Part shown: positions 1 through 10,052 of the stretch, piece after piece | How the letters are laid out: every line of letters starts with the position of its first letter | Position numbering within the stretch: the stretch's first letter is position 1 | Assembly (NCBI GenBank): GCA_910589415.1 | Contig: OU342630.1 | Span: forward strand, 25,267,867-25,331,866 | Direction: 5' to 3' | Length of the DNA stretch: 64,000 nucleotides | From: Malachius bipustulatus | Taxonomy: Eukaryota; Arthropoda; Insecta; Coleoptera; Melyridae | The notes under the pieces: model-generated | Seen by the model: the letters and a program-made list of their open reading frames with translations, nothing else | Databases searched by the model: none | What the model was told of the DNA's origin: nothing | Translations under genes and position numbers: made by a program

Positions 1-1133
1 ATATTTTTTCCTAATCTTTTTTTTTGTGAAAATATATAAGAACGTAAAATAGATTTGGAATTGTTTTAAAAACTTAGGCTGCCATTTAATAAAAATCAAG
101 ATGGCGGCCTTAGACAAACGCCAGTCTCACAAAACAAATGAAACTCAAATCAACGTATGGGTATTTAGGTGTATAGGTAAACAATGATTGGTTTGTTCAT
201 GCAGGCTGTGTTTTTTTTTTTAATATTGTTCAGTATTCTGAAGAATTATATTCTTATGGCAGTTTTACTTCATAAAAATCGAAACTCCCAATTATTATGA
301 AAGTTTCAAAATGGGCCGTGAAAGTGTAATTTCAAAATTTCTTTAGCATCTATTTTTTTCACATCTTTGAAAAATCTCATAAAAAAACTATGAAAAGAAT
401 AGTTATTTATTATACAAGAGAAAAAAGTGATAGATTTTAGCTCGAGATGTGATTTCGTCCCCGACGCGTTAGCGGAGGGGACAAACACATCGAAAGCTAA
501 CATCGCACTTTTTTCTTGTGTGTAATATACAATTTTTTTCTGCGAGAAGAAATATCAGTGTTAGAATGTCGAAAAACGTAGTTAGATAACTGAAAATTAT
601 GTCGGAAAAATGATTTATGTTAAACTTGGATTTTCAAACTGTCTTTTACCGTAATTGACGTTGCCTGGGTAACGAAACGATTTAATTATTACATAAACGT
701 CATATTAATGTAATTAAAATTGAAGACAGTTTTGCAAAGATTCTTGTTAGTTTTCGATGAGTGAATTTAATAATATGGATAGCGATTATTATGAAAATTC
801 CCTTAATAATTGCCATTTGGATAATAAGGTAACTTTCCTTTACGTATTTGATATAAATTTAATAATATCTGAGTGTTAATAGTAGCTATACCTAAGCCGC
901 CATTTCGGGGAAATAAGTAGTCATTTATTTCCCTGCTAATTCATTTATTCGCCCGATAAGATGCAGCTCATATAATGAGGCATTTTTCTACCTGTCAACG
1001 GTGAAAAAAGGTCAAACTTATAGCCCGTCGCAGAAAAAAAAAATTTATCTCAATAAAATCAATATTATTATTATTATTAACTATCGATTCATGGGTATAG
1101 GTATCTTATATGTGGTGGTGTGAGTCTTACAGC
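1..1133. other. AT-rich spacer, no gene seen
   Basis: Mostly A/T-rich sequence with stop codons in all frames. The short open frame near 306-503 has no recognisable domain and I treat it as chance. I see no RNA gene or clear mobile-element boundary here. Confidence 0.5.
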
Positions 1134-1341
1134 CAGTATTATAAAGGCTCATTAAGTTAACGGGAAAATTTCTGGAGCCGTTTCTAGAAAAAGTAGCCAT
1201 TAGCCATAGGTGTAAAATATAGCAATTCAGTGACTCTTGGCATGAAAGGGATTACAAAAATGTTAATAAAAGTAATTTGACGTCGATATTAGCGTTGTAT
1301 CAGAAATATTCCCGTTAGTTTAATGGGCCTTTAGAATACTG
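1134..1341. mobile_element. MITE-like element with 31-bp terminal inverted repeats
   Basis: The left end 1134-1164 (starting CAGTATTATAAAGG) and the right end 1311-1341 (ending TTTAGAATACTG) are reverse complements with about 4 mismatches. The element is 208 bp and non-coding. A diverged relative of its right half is at about 35058-35201, so this is a dispersed family. The superfamily is not identifiable from the ends alone. Confidence 0.6.
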
Positions 1342-1600
1342 ATGGCTGCGCCAGAGTCTGGCATAAATTCAGTATTTGTAAAATAATTAACTTTCGAGAC
1401 AAATCCAAAATTTTCGAAAGTACGGAAAACACTCGATTTTAGTTTTAAATTGTCGTCACCTTTTTTCATACAACCCCCTCAACGGGGGTGATTATCCCTC
1501 TTAAACTTTCAAACAAGAAAGCAACCTGAACAGAAACCATGAAATTCTTGGATTTTGAAGGTCAATTTTCATAATTTCTTTGCAAAATGAAAATTTTAAT

Positions 1601-1736
1601 TACAAAGGCTACATTACCTGCATGCATACTGATACGAACGAGAATCGTATATTATTAACCTTATAAAATAATATATTTCCGTGATAAATATCATTTATCA
1701 TACCTATCATGCAGGTTATAATGTAACCTTTTGTAG
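1601..1736. repeat. Small inverted-repeat element (about 135 bp)
   Basis: The sequence at 1601-1624 (ACAAAGGCTACATTACCTGC) is matched in reverse complement by 1709-1735 (GCAGGTTATAATGTAACCTT) with a few mismatches. The middle is AT-rich and non-coding. It is probably a small MITE remnant. Confidence 0.5.
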
Positions 1737-1963
1737 TAGATATTTAAATTTTACAACTAAAGCTCTCGCATAAAAGTAATACAAAAATATAAATATTGCT
1801 GAATAGAGCATTTAATATTTAATTACGTATCAAATGACATATCCACATATAAACCGACCCCGTTTAGGTACATTTGAAAATTCCTGAGGGGAACTACCCT
1901 TTCTAAGGGGTGCAAGATTAATAGGAGGGGGCTGCAAAAAAAATTGAAAACAATAATAGAGGA

Positions 1964-2222
1964 CAAAAGATGAATGACATGTTGTCAGACAACATGCCAT
2001 CCATTGATGTTGTGCTGTGAGCAGAGGCGGAAATTGTAGACACGTGTTTCGTCCTGTTTGGGACTCTTCAGTACAATGTATCTACCAACACACAGCACAG
2101 TTTAGATCACGGATCCCGTGAGCAGAATGCAATGAAATAAAAATAAAAATAAAATAAAAGGCACGGTACCTATGGCGCAAGCCGAACCCACCGTGCCTTT
2201 TATTTTATTTTTATTTTTATTT
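1964..2222 (-). mobile_element. 259-bp hammerhead-ribozyme element (Penelope-like/retrozyme type), 13-bp TSD
   Basis: Non-coding insertion bounded by a perfect 13-bp direct repeat, CAATAATAGAGGA, at 1951-1963 and 2223-2235. Read on the minus strand it contains a complete type I hammerhead ribozyme motif (2033-2077) and a long palindrome (2133-2224). Long target duplications together with a hammerhead are known from Penelope-like retroelements and animal retrozymes, and I infer that class. There is no ORF, so it must be non-autonomous. The palindrome arm overlaps the first two bases of the right TSD, so one boundary may be off by 1-2 bases. Confidence 0.65.
2033..2077 (-). ncRNA. Type I hammerhead ribozyme
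   Basis: The minus strand reads, in order: stem I strand AUUGUA, core CUGAAGA, stem II GUCC with loop CAAACA and GGAC, core GAA, stem III ACACGUGU, cleavage-site C, then UACAAU closing stem I. All conserved core positions (CUGANGA, GAAA, UH) are present, and stems I and II pair perfectly. Stem III is self-complementary with no loop, as in hammerheads that cleave efficiently as dimers. Cleavage is predicted after the C at about 2039. Function is inferred from fold and family. Confidence 0.8.
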
Positions 2223-2224
2223 CA
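2133..2224. repeat. Perfect 35-bp inverted repeat with 22-bp loop
   Basis: Arms 2133-2167 and 2190-2224 are exact reverse complements. Each holds an AAAAT-rich part plus GGCACGGT. The loop is GC-richer. It lies inside the 259-bp hammerhead element and would form a very stable hairpin in RNA or DNA. Confidence 0.85.
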
Positions 2225-2235
2225 ATAATAGAGGA

Positions 2236-3780
2236 GTTTTTGGATTTAGAGTCACATTTTATAAAAATGATTAGCCCAAGTTGTATCTTATTTTTTGTCA
2301 GTAATAATATGTAAAATATGTAAAATTTTCAGATTTTAATATTTTATGTTGCGGTATTCTGTGATAAAGCAGATGGTATTTACACGGGATTAAATGGGCA
2401 GGACTGTTTTTTTGTAACAAGTAACGTCACGGTTCTGTCGGAGTGGAGCCAACCTGCGTCCGGACATACCGTGTTTCAGTGTATCGTGACTCGTGACTAT
2501 GAATATTACTTGAAAGATTACAAATAAATAGTAGGTACCTATGATGTAAGTCTACCTATTTTCTTAATTTCTCAATAGAATCTCTTTCAATTGGCAATAT
2601 TATTTAAAGAAAATTTGGTTCCAAATGAAAAAAGAGGCAGAGAAAGCCTCTTAAGATTCCCTCTAAAAGGACCTTTGTTTCTAAAGTAGCCTTTACATCT
2701 TTCAATAGATAAGTTTCAGTATTATTAGTAAAAAATAGGTAGGTACATTTACACTTACACACAGATACACTTAAAATGTCAACAAAAATCTTACAATCAT
2801 GTACCTTTTGTTAGCTTTCAAATTGATTTCTTATTCAGATACTGAAATGAAAGCCCGGCAATAATTGTACAGATCTAATAATGATATGTTTGACAGTTCA
2901 ATTATTCGGCTTAACTTAATTTTAGTGAGTAATTTAGATGGATGTTCCGTGTGTATTTTAAGTTCCAGTTCATTATGTTTCACTTATACGTACCTAAAAG
3001 TCCAATTTTTTTTAATACTCATTTCATTACGTTACCTTAAGCCGTAAGTAGGTACCCTAAACATACTAAATGATGAAAGGTTGACTTACATTTTGGAATA
3101 GTTTTCTTCAAAATTTTTTATTTCATTGTAATTTTGTTGGGAATTAATACGAAATTGACTACATTTAGATATGTTTATCTGTGCATATTTATTTAAAATT
3201 TTACTAGGGACGGTTTAAAGAATGTTTTATCTCGTGTCTAACTCATCGAAAGAGAGAACATATTAATTTATTACGCGAATAATTAAATGTAGATAGGTAG
3301 GTAGGTACACATAAATTAATAAACCACCAATAAAAAAATTGTAGGTACCTACTTATTCTACTTGGGTATTATGATTTTACGTTGCAACGCTTGATAATAA
3401 TAATTATTGTACCTATACTAAAGAATTTAAAAAGTAAAGAAAACGCGTATAGGTAGATAGTAGAGGTATTTTTATTTTATAAGTATGCCTACCTATTAAA
3501 ATAATGTACTTTCAATTGTTTCCAGTTATTCTATAAGTAAGTATTAATAATTGAAAAAAAGCATTTTGGCTTGATTTGAGCATAGTTCACGTTATGTTTT
3601 ATAATTTTTTCTGTGATTTAACAATAGTAATTTAAAAACAACTAAAATTATTTAAAAATAGTATGGTTAAAAAGTAAAAATGGTTCAAGGAATACAATAT
3701 CATTATAGTCATGAAACTGCTCGTCAAAAAACATCGTACTACTCTTCGTCAAAAAGCGAGAGAATAAGCTACCTATAGTT
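2236..3780. other. AT-rich spacer, no gene seen
   Basis: Short tracts of TAGGTA and its variants recur at about 2534, 2738 and 3293-3352. No coding frame with recognisable content was found. Confidence 0.5.
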
Positions 3781-3900
3781 GTCTAGACCGCCGGGGGAAG
3801 CTCCGGAGGAACGATTCCTACGAACTCGAGAACGCCAAGGTCAAATATGGATTTATTGAATCCCAGAGATATACGTTATGATGGTTGTACGCAGAGCGAT

Positions 3901-4182
3901 AAGTGAGGACCAGCTGCGTTGCCGAGTCTCCGGTCCTCACTTCTACTGTAGTCCGTTTAACGACTATACACGTATTCAGAATATACATCTTACCGGCACG
4001 CCACCCACGGTCCTCCTCTGAACTAAAATATACAAATTTTACCGTATCATTCATCAAGTGAGGTCCAGTCAATTATGTCTAATTTGCATTTTACAGGCCA
4101 GTAACAGTCACTGTGGAAGATCTGAAGGCGTTTACAAAGTGGGGTCCGTATATTGGACCTCACTTTGTCGCGGACCTCACTT
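3901..4182. repeat. Recurrent AAGTGAGGWCC motif forming hairpins
   Basis: AAGTGAGGACC (3901-3911) pairs with its exact reverse complement at 3932-3942. Variants recur at 4055 (AAGTGAGGTCC), 4137 (AAGTGGGGTCC) and, reversed, at 4155-4165 and 4172-4182. This GC-richer islet sits in AT-rich spacer. Its function is unknown; it could be a short interspersed repeat or subterminal repeats of a DNA transposon. Confidence 0.5.
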
Positions 4183-4227
4183 CAACCGTATTTTTTGTGT
4201 GGATGGAGCTCACAGTGATAGAAAGGA

Positions 4228-4302
4228 ATATATATATATATATAGCTATATATATAGCGCTATATAGCTATATATAGCTATATATATATATATATATATA
4301 TA
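4228..4302. repeat. (AT)n-rich palindromic microsatellite
   Basis: Runs of ATATAT alternate with AGCT and AGCGCT, so the tract is largely self-complementary. Confidence 0.8.
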
Positions 4303-4545
4303 TTTTTATTATCACTTAAACATAAAAGTGAAGCGAGCGTACAGTTTCTTTTATTTTTATTATTAGGATTAGGTACTATTAGAAAAACTTGTGATACCAA
4401 CCCTCAATAAAAATCCTTTATCAAATTTTTTGTTTTAATACCTTATTTCTGTAATCCTGCTATACTACAGCACTGGAAAACTACTATGACAATAGTAAAA
4501 ATAAAAGGGATACGAGGATAAACCCAATATGTTTTTTTATGTTTT

Positions 4546-4674
4546 AAATTCAAGTTTTAAACAGTGTTTAAAACATTTTGTTTAAAACAAGGTCAAATCT
4601 TGTTTTAAACAAATCAATTAAGTAGTTTAAAACTGTTTTAAAACATTTGTTTAAAACACATTTGTTTTAAACTG
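4546..4674. repeat. Cluster of GTTTAAAAC-type motifs
   Basis: GTTTAAAAC and GTTTTAAAC variants occur about eight times in 130 bp, in both orientations, giving many alternative small hairpins. It is non-coding, and no array with unique spacers is present. Confidence 0.55.
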
Positions 4675-4707
4675 CCAACCCTGAACTAACCTTTCACCCT
4701 GGCAACT

Positions 4708-4786
4708 GTCCTTCAACTCTCAAAAATTTCAAGAAGCAAATAAGAAAAATGGCGGAGATTTTCGATTTTTTATACACGATGTTAAT
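4708..4786. repeat. Dispersed direct repeat (second copy near 5836-5905)
   Basis: Both copies contain a CAAAAATTT-like stretch followed by AATGGCGGAGATT and a TCGATTTTTTATAC-type tract. The copies are about 1.1 kb apart in the same orientation and flank the 5080-5544 hammerhead-like element. The parent family is not identified. Confidence 0.45.
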
Positions 4787-5079
4787 TTAGAGGTTAATTT
4801 ATCTAAAATTTTAAAAACGCTCCTGTAGCTTCAGCTTTCCAGATTTGTAAATGAAAATCTTTACGCTTTTGAAACTTTGGGACGAAGTTTGATTTACTTA
4901 GAAAAAAAAGTCCTAAAGTCACATTAGTTCTACATCGTGTCCCTTCAAATTTCAAAAATAACTGTCCATAAGGCACGGTTCCGGTCGCAGTTTTCAATCT
5001 ATTAGACTGAAATTTTTGTGGAAATAAGATATCCACAAGGAGTGGTCTGGTATTGCATTTGAGTAACATCGATTGACTC

Positions 5080-5544
5080 ATTGATTATGAATAAAACACT
5101 AATGTTTTATAAAATTCTACTGTATATTGATGGATGATAGAAACGTCACACGTGTTTCGCTACTTTTCATGTAGCATCTTCAGACGTAAATAAAATTATT
5201 GATACAGTAACATAGCAACAGAATTACCTAAGTGATGATAAAACAAGTAACTAGATTTAAATGAATTTTTAAGAGAACTAACTAGATCATTATGTAATTA
5301 CTTCAGAATCTTCTTAGTTGTTGATATCAAGAAGAAAATCAAGTAGTGGAGAACTATATGTGTCTAGCTATATGTGTTCATTTATTACTGTGTATTGTTG
5401 TGTGTATTAAAGTGTTTTGCAAAATTTGATCTTTCTGGATGTTTGAGTCTGTTTAATATACAGTAGAATTTTATAAATGATAAGTGTTTTATTCATAATC
5501 AATAAGTATGCAGAGATTCTACGAAGTAAGAGTTGAACACATAA
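5080..5544 (-). mobile_element. 465-bp hammerhead-like element with inverted ends, 12-bp TSD
   Basis: A perfect 12-bp direct repeat, ATCGATTGACTC, flanks the region (5068-5079 and 5545-5556). Inside, 5081-5129 (starting TTGATTATGAATAAAACACT) is an imperfect reverse complement of about 5456-5501. A tail of about 42 bp follows the right arm before the TSD. A hammerhead-like motif lies at 5143-5187 on the minus strand. There is no ORF. TSD length plus hammerhead suggest a non-autonomous Penelope-like element. The inverted ends alone would also fit a DNA-transposon MITE, but a 12-bp TSD would be unusual for that. Confidence 0.55.
5143..5187 (-). ncRNA. Hammerhead-like ribozyme, probably degenerate
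   Basis: The minus strand shows ACGU, CUGAAGA, a 5-bp stem II (GCUAC/GUAGC), GAAA, the same ACACGUGU stem III as the other copies, then G and ACGU. The core is intact except that the cleavage-site base (H17) is G, which is not expected to cleave. Stem I has only 4 bp. Confidence 0.5.
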
Positions 5545-5556
5545 ATCGATTGACTC

Positions 5557-6213
5557 GTTTCAAAATGGTGGTCTCTTGAATTTTAGGAAAAATGGCTATT
5601 TTGAACCCCCGTATAAGCAAGATAGAAAAAAACTTTCAATCCAAATTAACAAGATTGGAAGAAAAGTATTTAATATTTGATCTATTAAACAAAAAATTTG
5701 CACTATTTCCATTGATAAGCCAGTGGCGTGAGTAGGAAGAGGGTGAAAATGGCTAAATTTCTATAACCATTTATGTGCACATTTTTGAAGTAATTGAACG
5801 GAAATTTTTACAGTAGGCAACTATACTAACAACCTTCATCCTTCAAAAAATTTTAGAAGCCAATAAGGATAATGGCGGAGATTATCGATTTTTTTTACAT
5901 GATGTTTATTGTTTATATTCTATTTTATATTCTAAAATTTCAAATTTTTCATTTTAAATGGTATAGTCTTTTAAATTTTCTGGTCTGCTTTAGGTCTGAG
6001 GCAGATTTAAATAAGTAGATTTTATTGAGAAGTCAGTTAGCTACCATTGTAACATCGACAATTGGTAAGTTATGTGAGTAGATCTTTTGAAATTCTTCTT
6101 CCATAATGGTGAATTTTATATTTTATACTAAACTTTTAAATTTAGTTTCTATAATGTGCAAATTTATTGTAAAACACCTCACTACACCGAAGTGGGATGC
6201 CTGATTTACCGCG
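5557..6213. other. AT-rich spacer
   Basis: Contains the second copy of the AATGGCGGAGATT direct repeat near 5836-5905. Nothing else recognisable. Confidence 0.45.
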
Positions 6214-6513
6214 TTATGAATGGTAACTGTAGGCGCGGGTTCTCCAATTAGAAGCAGTGACGTCAAGCCAATAGTAGAGCGTTTCGTCGATTCGAATTAA
6301 TTCGATACCCTTAAAGGACTGAATTTCGCAAACGGGTGAAACATATAGCCCCTGGGCATGCATATTTTCGACAGAAGTACAGAATAAATATACCACCCCG
6401 TAAAGTTCACAGCCCTCTTCAAATTTCAAAAACGACGTATTAAGAAGATGAGAAAACTCAGGAAGATACAAATCAGCATCCAATTCAGATATGTCATCAG
6501 TATTTTCAGACAT
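6214..6513 (-). CDS. Hypothetical small acidic protein (99 aa), possible terminal exon
   Basis: From the ATG at 6513 the minus strand encodes 99 residues, beginning MSENTDDISELDADLYLPEF and ending RTRAYSYHS. The open frame extends upstream to 6621, but those residues look like intronic or UTR translation; pyrimidine-rich tracts ending in AG lie upstream on this strand. Composition is protein-like: acidic start, then mixed beta-like hydrophobic stretches with Cys at about 49, 55 and 72. No family is recognised. The end abuts a small GC-richer islet at about 6180-6250. It could be a real small gene, a terminal exon, or a fragment of an unrecognised element ORF. Confidence 0.3.
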   Translation of the reverse strand: MSENTDDISELDADLYLPEFSHLLNTSFLKFEEGCELYGVVYLFCTSVENMHAQGLYVSPVCEIQSFKGIELIRIDETLYYWLDVTASNWRTRAYSYHS

Positions 6514-6910
6514 AATACGCCTAGATAGAGAAAATGCCGGGAAATAGGAAACCTTTGATAATTTACATGCAAGAAAGTAATGAAGTAAATACCTACAATA
6601 ACAATATAAATTACAAATCATTTATGTAACTACTGAGATAAACCTGCCCTAAAATAATTGCAATTTTTGTTTCTGTTTTTTTCTTTTCTCATTCATATCC
6701 ACAGGATAGCCGGCCTGAGTATAATATAATAAGAATCTTGGCAGCTCGCCTTCGTTCATACGGGCACGAGAGGCAACGCTAACACTAACGGAATGGAAAT
6801 TCCCCGAATGCATTGTGTTACGTAAAGAATCACGCGAACAGGTCGTGATAGAAAGTAACAGACGACCCGTTCCCGCCCAATAAGACAATGGTGCCTTGTT
6901 GAAATCTGGC

Positions 6911-6917
6911 TATAAAA
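6911..6917 (+). promoter_or_regulatory. TATA box ahead of a tandem-repeat leader
   Basis: TATAAAA in a GC-richer context. An Inr-like TTAGTC lies about 30 bp downstream, near 6943. The transcript would begin with the 50/66-bp tandem array. This could be an LTR promoter, but no matching second LTR is visible. Confidence 0.4.
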
Positions 6918-6994
6918 GCACGCATCGGATGTAAAGGGTTGGTTAGTCTTGCTTTGACTCTGCTCATTGCCAGTCTGACTCTTTCCTCCGCTAT

Positions 6995-7258
6995 CTTTTG
7001 GAAACCCCTAGAGGGTATCGCATAAGTAGCCTTCCGTCCTTACTGTTTTTGGAAACCTCTCTGAGGGTATCGCATAAACAAAATTCCTATCCAACCGGTG
7101 GAAACCCCTAGAGGGTATCGCACCGTTTCTCTTTTACGCATTACTAAAATTCCTATCCAACCGGTGGAAACTCCTAGAGGGTATCGCACCGTTTCTCTTT
7201 TCTGAATTAACAAATTTTCTATCTAACCGGTGGAAACCCCTGGAGGGTATCGCACCGT
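6995..7258 (+). repeat. Five-copy tandem array, 50-66-bp units
   Basis: The core GGAAACCCCTAGAGGGTATC recurs at about 7000, 7051, 7100, 7166 and 7232. Spacing is 51, 49, 66 and 66 bp. The last three units are bracketed by CCGGTG and CACCG, so each can form a hairpin. Unit length is not a fixed multiple of 3 and the array is not coding. It lies just downstream of a TATA box, so it would form a structured leader if transcribed. Confidence 0.75.
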
Positions 7259-8700
7259 TCTTCTAACTTGGATAGGCATCTTCCTGTTTACGTCTACTTT
7301 GTTAAATGTGAAATTCTGCCTTAAAGAGCAATTAGAACTATTCGAAGAAGCGAGAAATTTATACGCCGACACAACAAGCATTAAAACCCATTTGCTAGGT
7401 CAATCCATCCATAAGATTCGAATTTAGTTTCACTAAGAATCGAGGGGAGATCCGTGATTTATAAGGACAGTTTCTGCCTCTGGAAAATAACCATGTCCGC
7501 CCGCAAATAAGAAGTTTCCTATTGCCCCGCCAAATAAATCACGTAGATGTAGAAAAGTAATAGTAGTCTCTGATTTGGTGAGAGCGTATTTAGTGAAGAG
7601 TATTATTATTATGTAGTGTAAACTAACCATAAAGGAGCTTTGTATTCTGACGGAGCGACGAAACTCGAGTCCGGAATATCCATTCAAGGCCAATAGTAGA
7701 AGTAGTAGTTAGTAAGGTGTCCCAGAAGGGAGATGGGCGAACCCATCATGTTGTCAAATCGTCAAAATAAACCTCAAGTCAGAAAATTTCACGAAAATTG
7801 TGTTAAATAAAGGTTGATACAAGAAGCTCAAAATAAACTAAATAAAACGATAGAGTAGTCGTAGAAGCGCTCAGGCTTGTTCCGAAGTGCACGTCACGTA
7901 AAAAGATGAATAAACGAGAAACGTAATCACTAAACTGATTTGGTTATCCCGATTCCTTTTGATAGGTAATTCTTGATAACACGGCTTGGAGATGCTGTTG
8001 GTCATCTGCTTCAGAAGCTACGCCCGCAATAGCTGGTTATCCGAGTAGGTTAGCCTAATTTTCCAACACTCTAATTATTGCGTCTGAGCAATAATAAAGG
8101 AATGGGGTCTGTAATTCGATCAGAGGTGATCATTCTGCTAACAAAGTCGACAACGCTCGAGAGATGTGTTCAAACTCGCAGGATGAAAAATATCCCATTA
8201 AAAAAGGAATCTCATCGATGAACCAGAACTTCTAGTCCAAGGACTATCACATACCTGAATATTGCTGGGAGGTAATAAAACATTACTTACTAAGAAAGCT
8301 ACGCCCGAATAAGGCAAGTTCAGAGTATCTTCAAAATTAACAACTCGCTGTAAGAATTATAAATGAAGCATATCTTGAGCAAAATACAAAGGCGCCAAGC
8401 AAGCCCAATAAGCTATGAATTCTCTGACGTTTAGTACAAGCGGCAACGCCGCACTTTGCTTTAAAGAATGAATGAAAGTAAAAGTGGTTCTGCCAGCTAC
8501 CAGAAGTGGCCCTTTATATTCGAACTCGAGAGTCGTTGACTCACAATGTTTAAGGGAACATGTAATTTACGAATAAATAAAATTAATAAATTGTTGATAA
8601 ATTATAAAGTAATAAATAAAGGATTGTAAAGTTGGAGGTAATCTTTAGTGTGAAACATGGATGAAAGCGATTACTCCCATCCTACCATTAATTTGTTTAT
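7259..8700. other. Degenerate retroelement-like sequence without an intact ORF
   Basis: Base composition is more balanced than the AT-rich flanks, and short protein-like stretches (for example 7313-7427 plus) end in stops. It sits upstream of the LTR-element 3' end at 8719-9640 and may be its decayed interior. No diagnostic motif (DTG, YxDD, CCHC) was seen. Confidence 0.3.
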
Positions 8701-8718
8701 TATTCGATAAAAGAAAAC

Positions 8719-8884
8719 GGAAATCGAAATTAAGAAATTTAGTCAAACGTCAGAACACAAAATCCTTAACTTAGCCCCTTTGCTTCCGGCAAACCTCAAT
8801 AACGAATCTCGATACTACGAAACACAACGTTTGGTTCTACATTCAATCCTAGACGATCTCAAGGTAAAGTTTTCTCAGAAATAA
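8719..8884 (+). pseudogene. C-terminal end of an LTR-retrotransposon ORF (fragment)
   Basis: The plus frame reads about 54 residues of well-behaved protein with a LAPLLPANLNN stretch, ending at TAA 8882-8884. It is followed at once by a purine-rich tract and TGTTACA, the usual order of last ORF, polypurine tract and 3' LTR. The family is not assignable from this tail. No upstream coding continuity is visible. Confidence 0.4.
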
Positions 8885-8887
8885 ACA

Positions 8888-9640
8888 GGTAGGGGGTCGG
8901 GGTGTTACACTACGTCTGATCCATATCACGAAGAAAACCTCAAGGAAATTCAATAAGAATGAAAATTTCAGAATAAAACGGCTCGCTCGTGAAAAACCAC
9001 CTTATCAAAGTTAGTGAAATTAAGGCAGGTTATCTAAAAGTAATAATACTATCCAGGAAGAAACTTCAGTACCTAACTGAAAATCCCATTAAATAGTAAG
9101 AAAAACGGAGATTTAAACATTTTAACAAAGCATCTGCGTTAAAAATGCGTTAAAAACTTCCACTGCATATAATGTCTAATTACAAAGAAAAGTCCTTGAA
9201 AGAAATGATAGGAACACCGGAAAAATATCAACATCTAGACAAGTGCGAGATAGATCGATTGAGATGAAATTTTAATAACGTAAAGGGAAAACAGAGAAAA
9301 GCTAGGATAAACTGATAGAATAAAGGAATAGAAGCGAGCATGGGTGACCTACTTTAAAATAAAATGGAAGATAGAGAGAAGGGGTTCAGCGACTATAAAA
9401 GGCCGCTGAGATTTGGCTGGAAGATCATTATTTATTTATCCGTCCCCGTACCCATAATCTTTCTTGGCATCGTGAACCATAGAACTCCTACTTAATTAAG
9501 ATCTGTGGCTGTGGCCACCGAACCAGATCTTCCCGACCCCTCTAAACAACCTTATTATTTGCTGGCTGCGAGAACCAGATAATATGTTCCTCTTAACCGA
9601 CCAAGTCTCCTAAATTAGTGTGAATAAAATCTCACCATGA
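8888..9640 (+). mobile_element. Polypurine tract and probable 3' LTR
   Basis: A G-rich polypurine-like tract (8888-8903, AGGTAGGGGGTCGGGG) precedes TGTTACA at 8904. Within the putative LTR, TATAAAA is at 9394-9400 and AATAAA at about 9621-9626. The right end is not determined and no partner LTR was found, so the end coordinate is approximate. Confidence 0.4.
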
Positions 9641-10052
9641 GTAAAAGAAATCTGTGTAGTCAAGAAACCACTCCTTCAATGCCCGAAGCTAATAAAAGAA
9701 TCAAGATAAGGAAATGTGCCACTAAGACACTTGTTTTGTCAAACAAGAAACGAATTCTTTCGGAGGCGGACAATGTTGCCACGTCGCCCGTTCCGGCTGC
9801 TGTTTCCAGTCCACCCCGCCAGGTCGAAAGAGCCAAGGACCACGTCCCTAAACCAGGACCAGCCACCGTTTCTTCTACTAAGAATTCTAATATAACAGGT
9901 GAAAATAAAATGTTGAACTTAATTTTGTAAATATTGAATTTAGCTCATTATTATAGTTACTGCTCTCGTTGATATTTTTTTCTTTTGTCACAGGAACCAG
10001 ATCTACGAATCTACCAGGACCTGTCTGTATGGTTGCAAAGTTTCTCAAATAA
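9637..10052 (+). CDS. Candidate two-exon ORF, 106 aa, basic, unknown function
   Basis: ATG 9637 opens a frame rich in Lys/Arg, Ser and Pro (early motif NKRIKIRKC; later PPRQVERAKDHVPKPG). At 9898|9899 there is AACAG|GTGAAAA. At 9981-9993 a polypyrimidine run ends in CACAG. Removing the 95-bp intron 9899-9993 joins the frame in phase (Gly codon split) and adds 19 more codons to TAA 10050-10052. That stop overlaps an AATAAA. Upstream lie a TATA box (9394) and an Inr-like site about 30 bp later. It resembles a short nuclear/basic leader protein, but no family is recognised. It could be a retroelement leader or chance. Confidence 0.35.

Noticed and set aside
6995..7258. Evenly spaced repeats considered as a CRISPR-like array
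   Set aside because: Spacing is irregular (49-66 bp), the 'spacers' are themselves similar, and the context is eukaryotic. A tandem repeat explains it.
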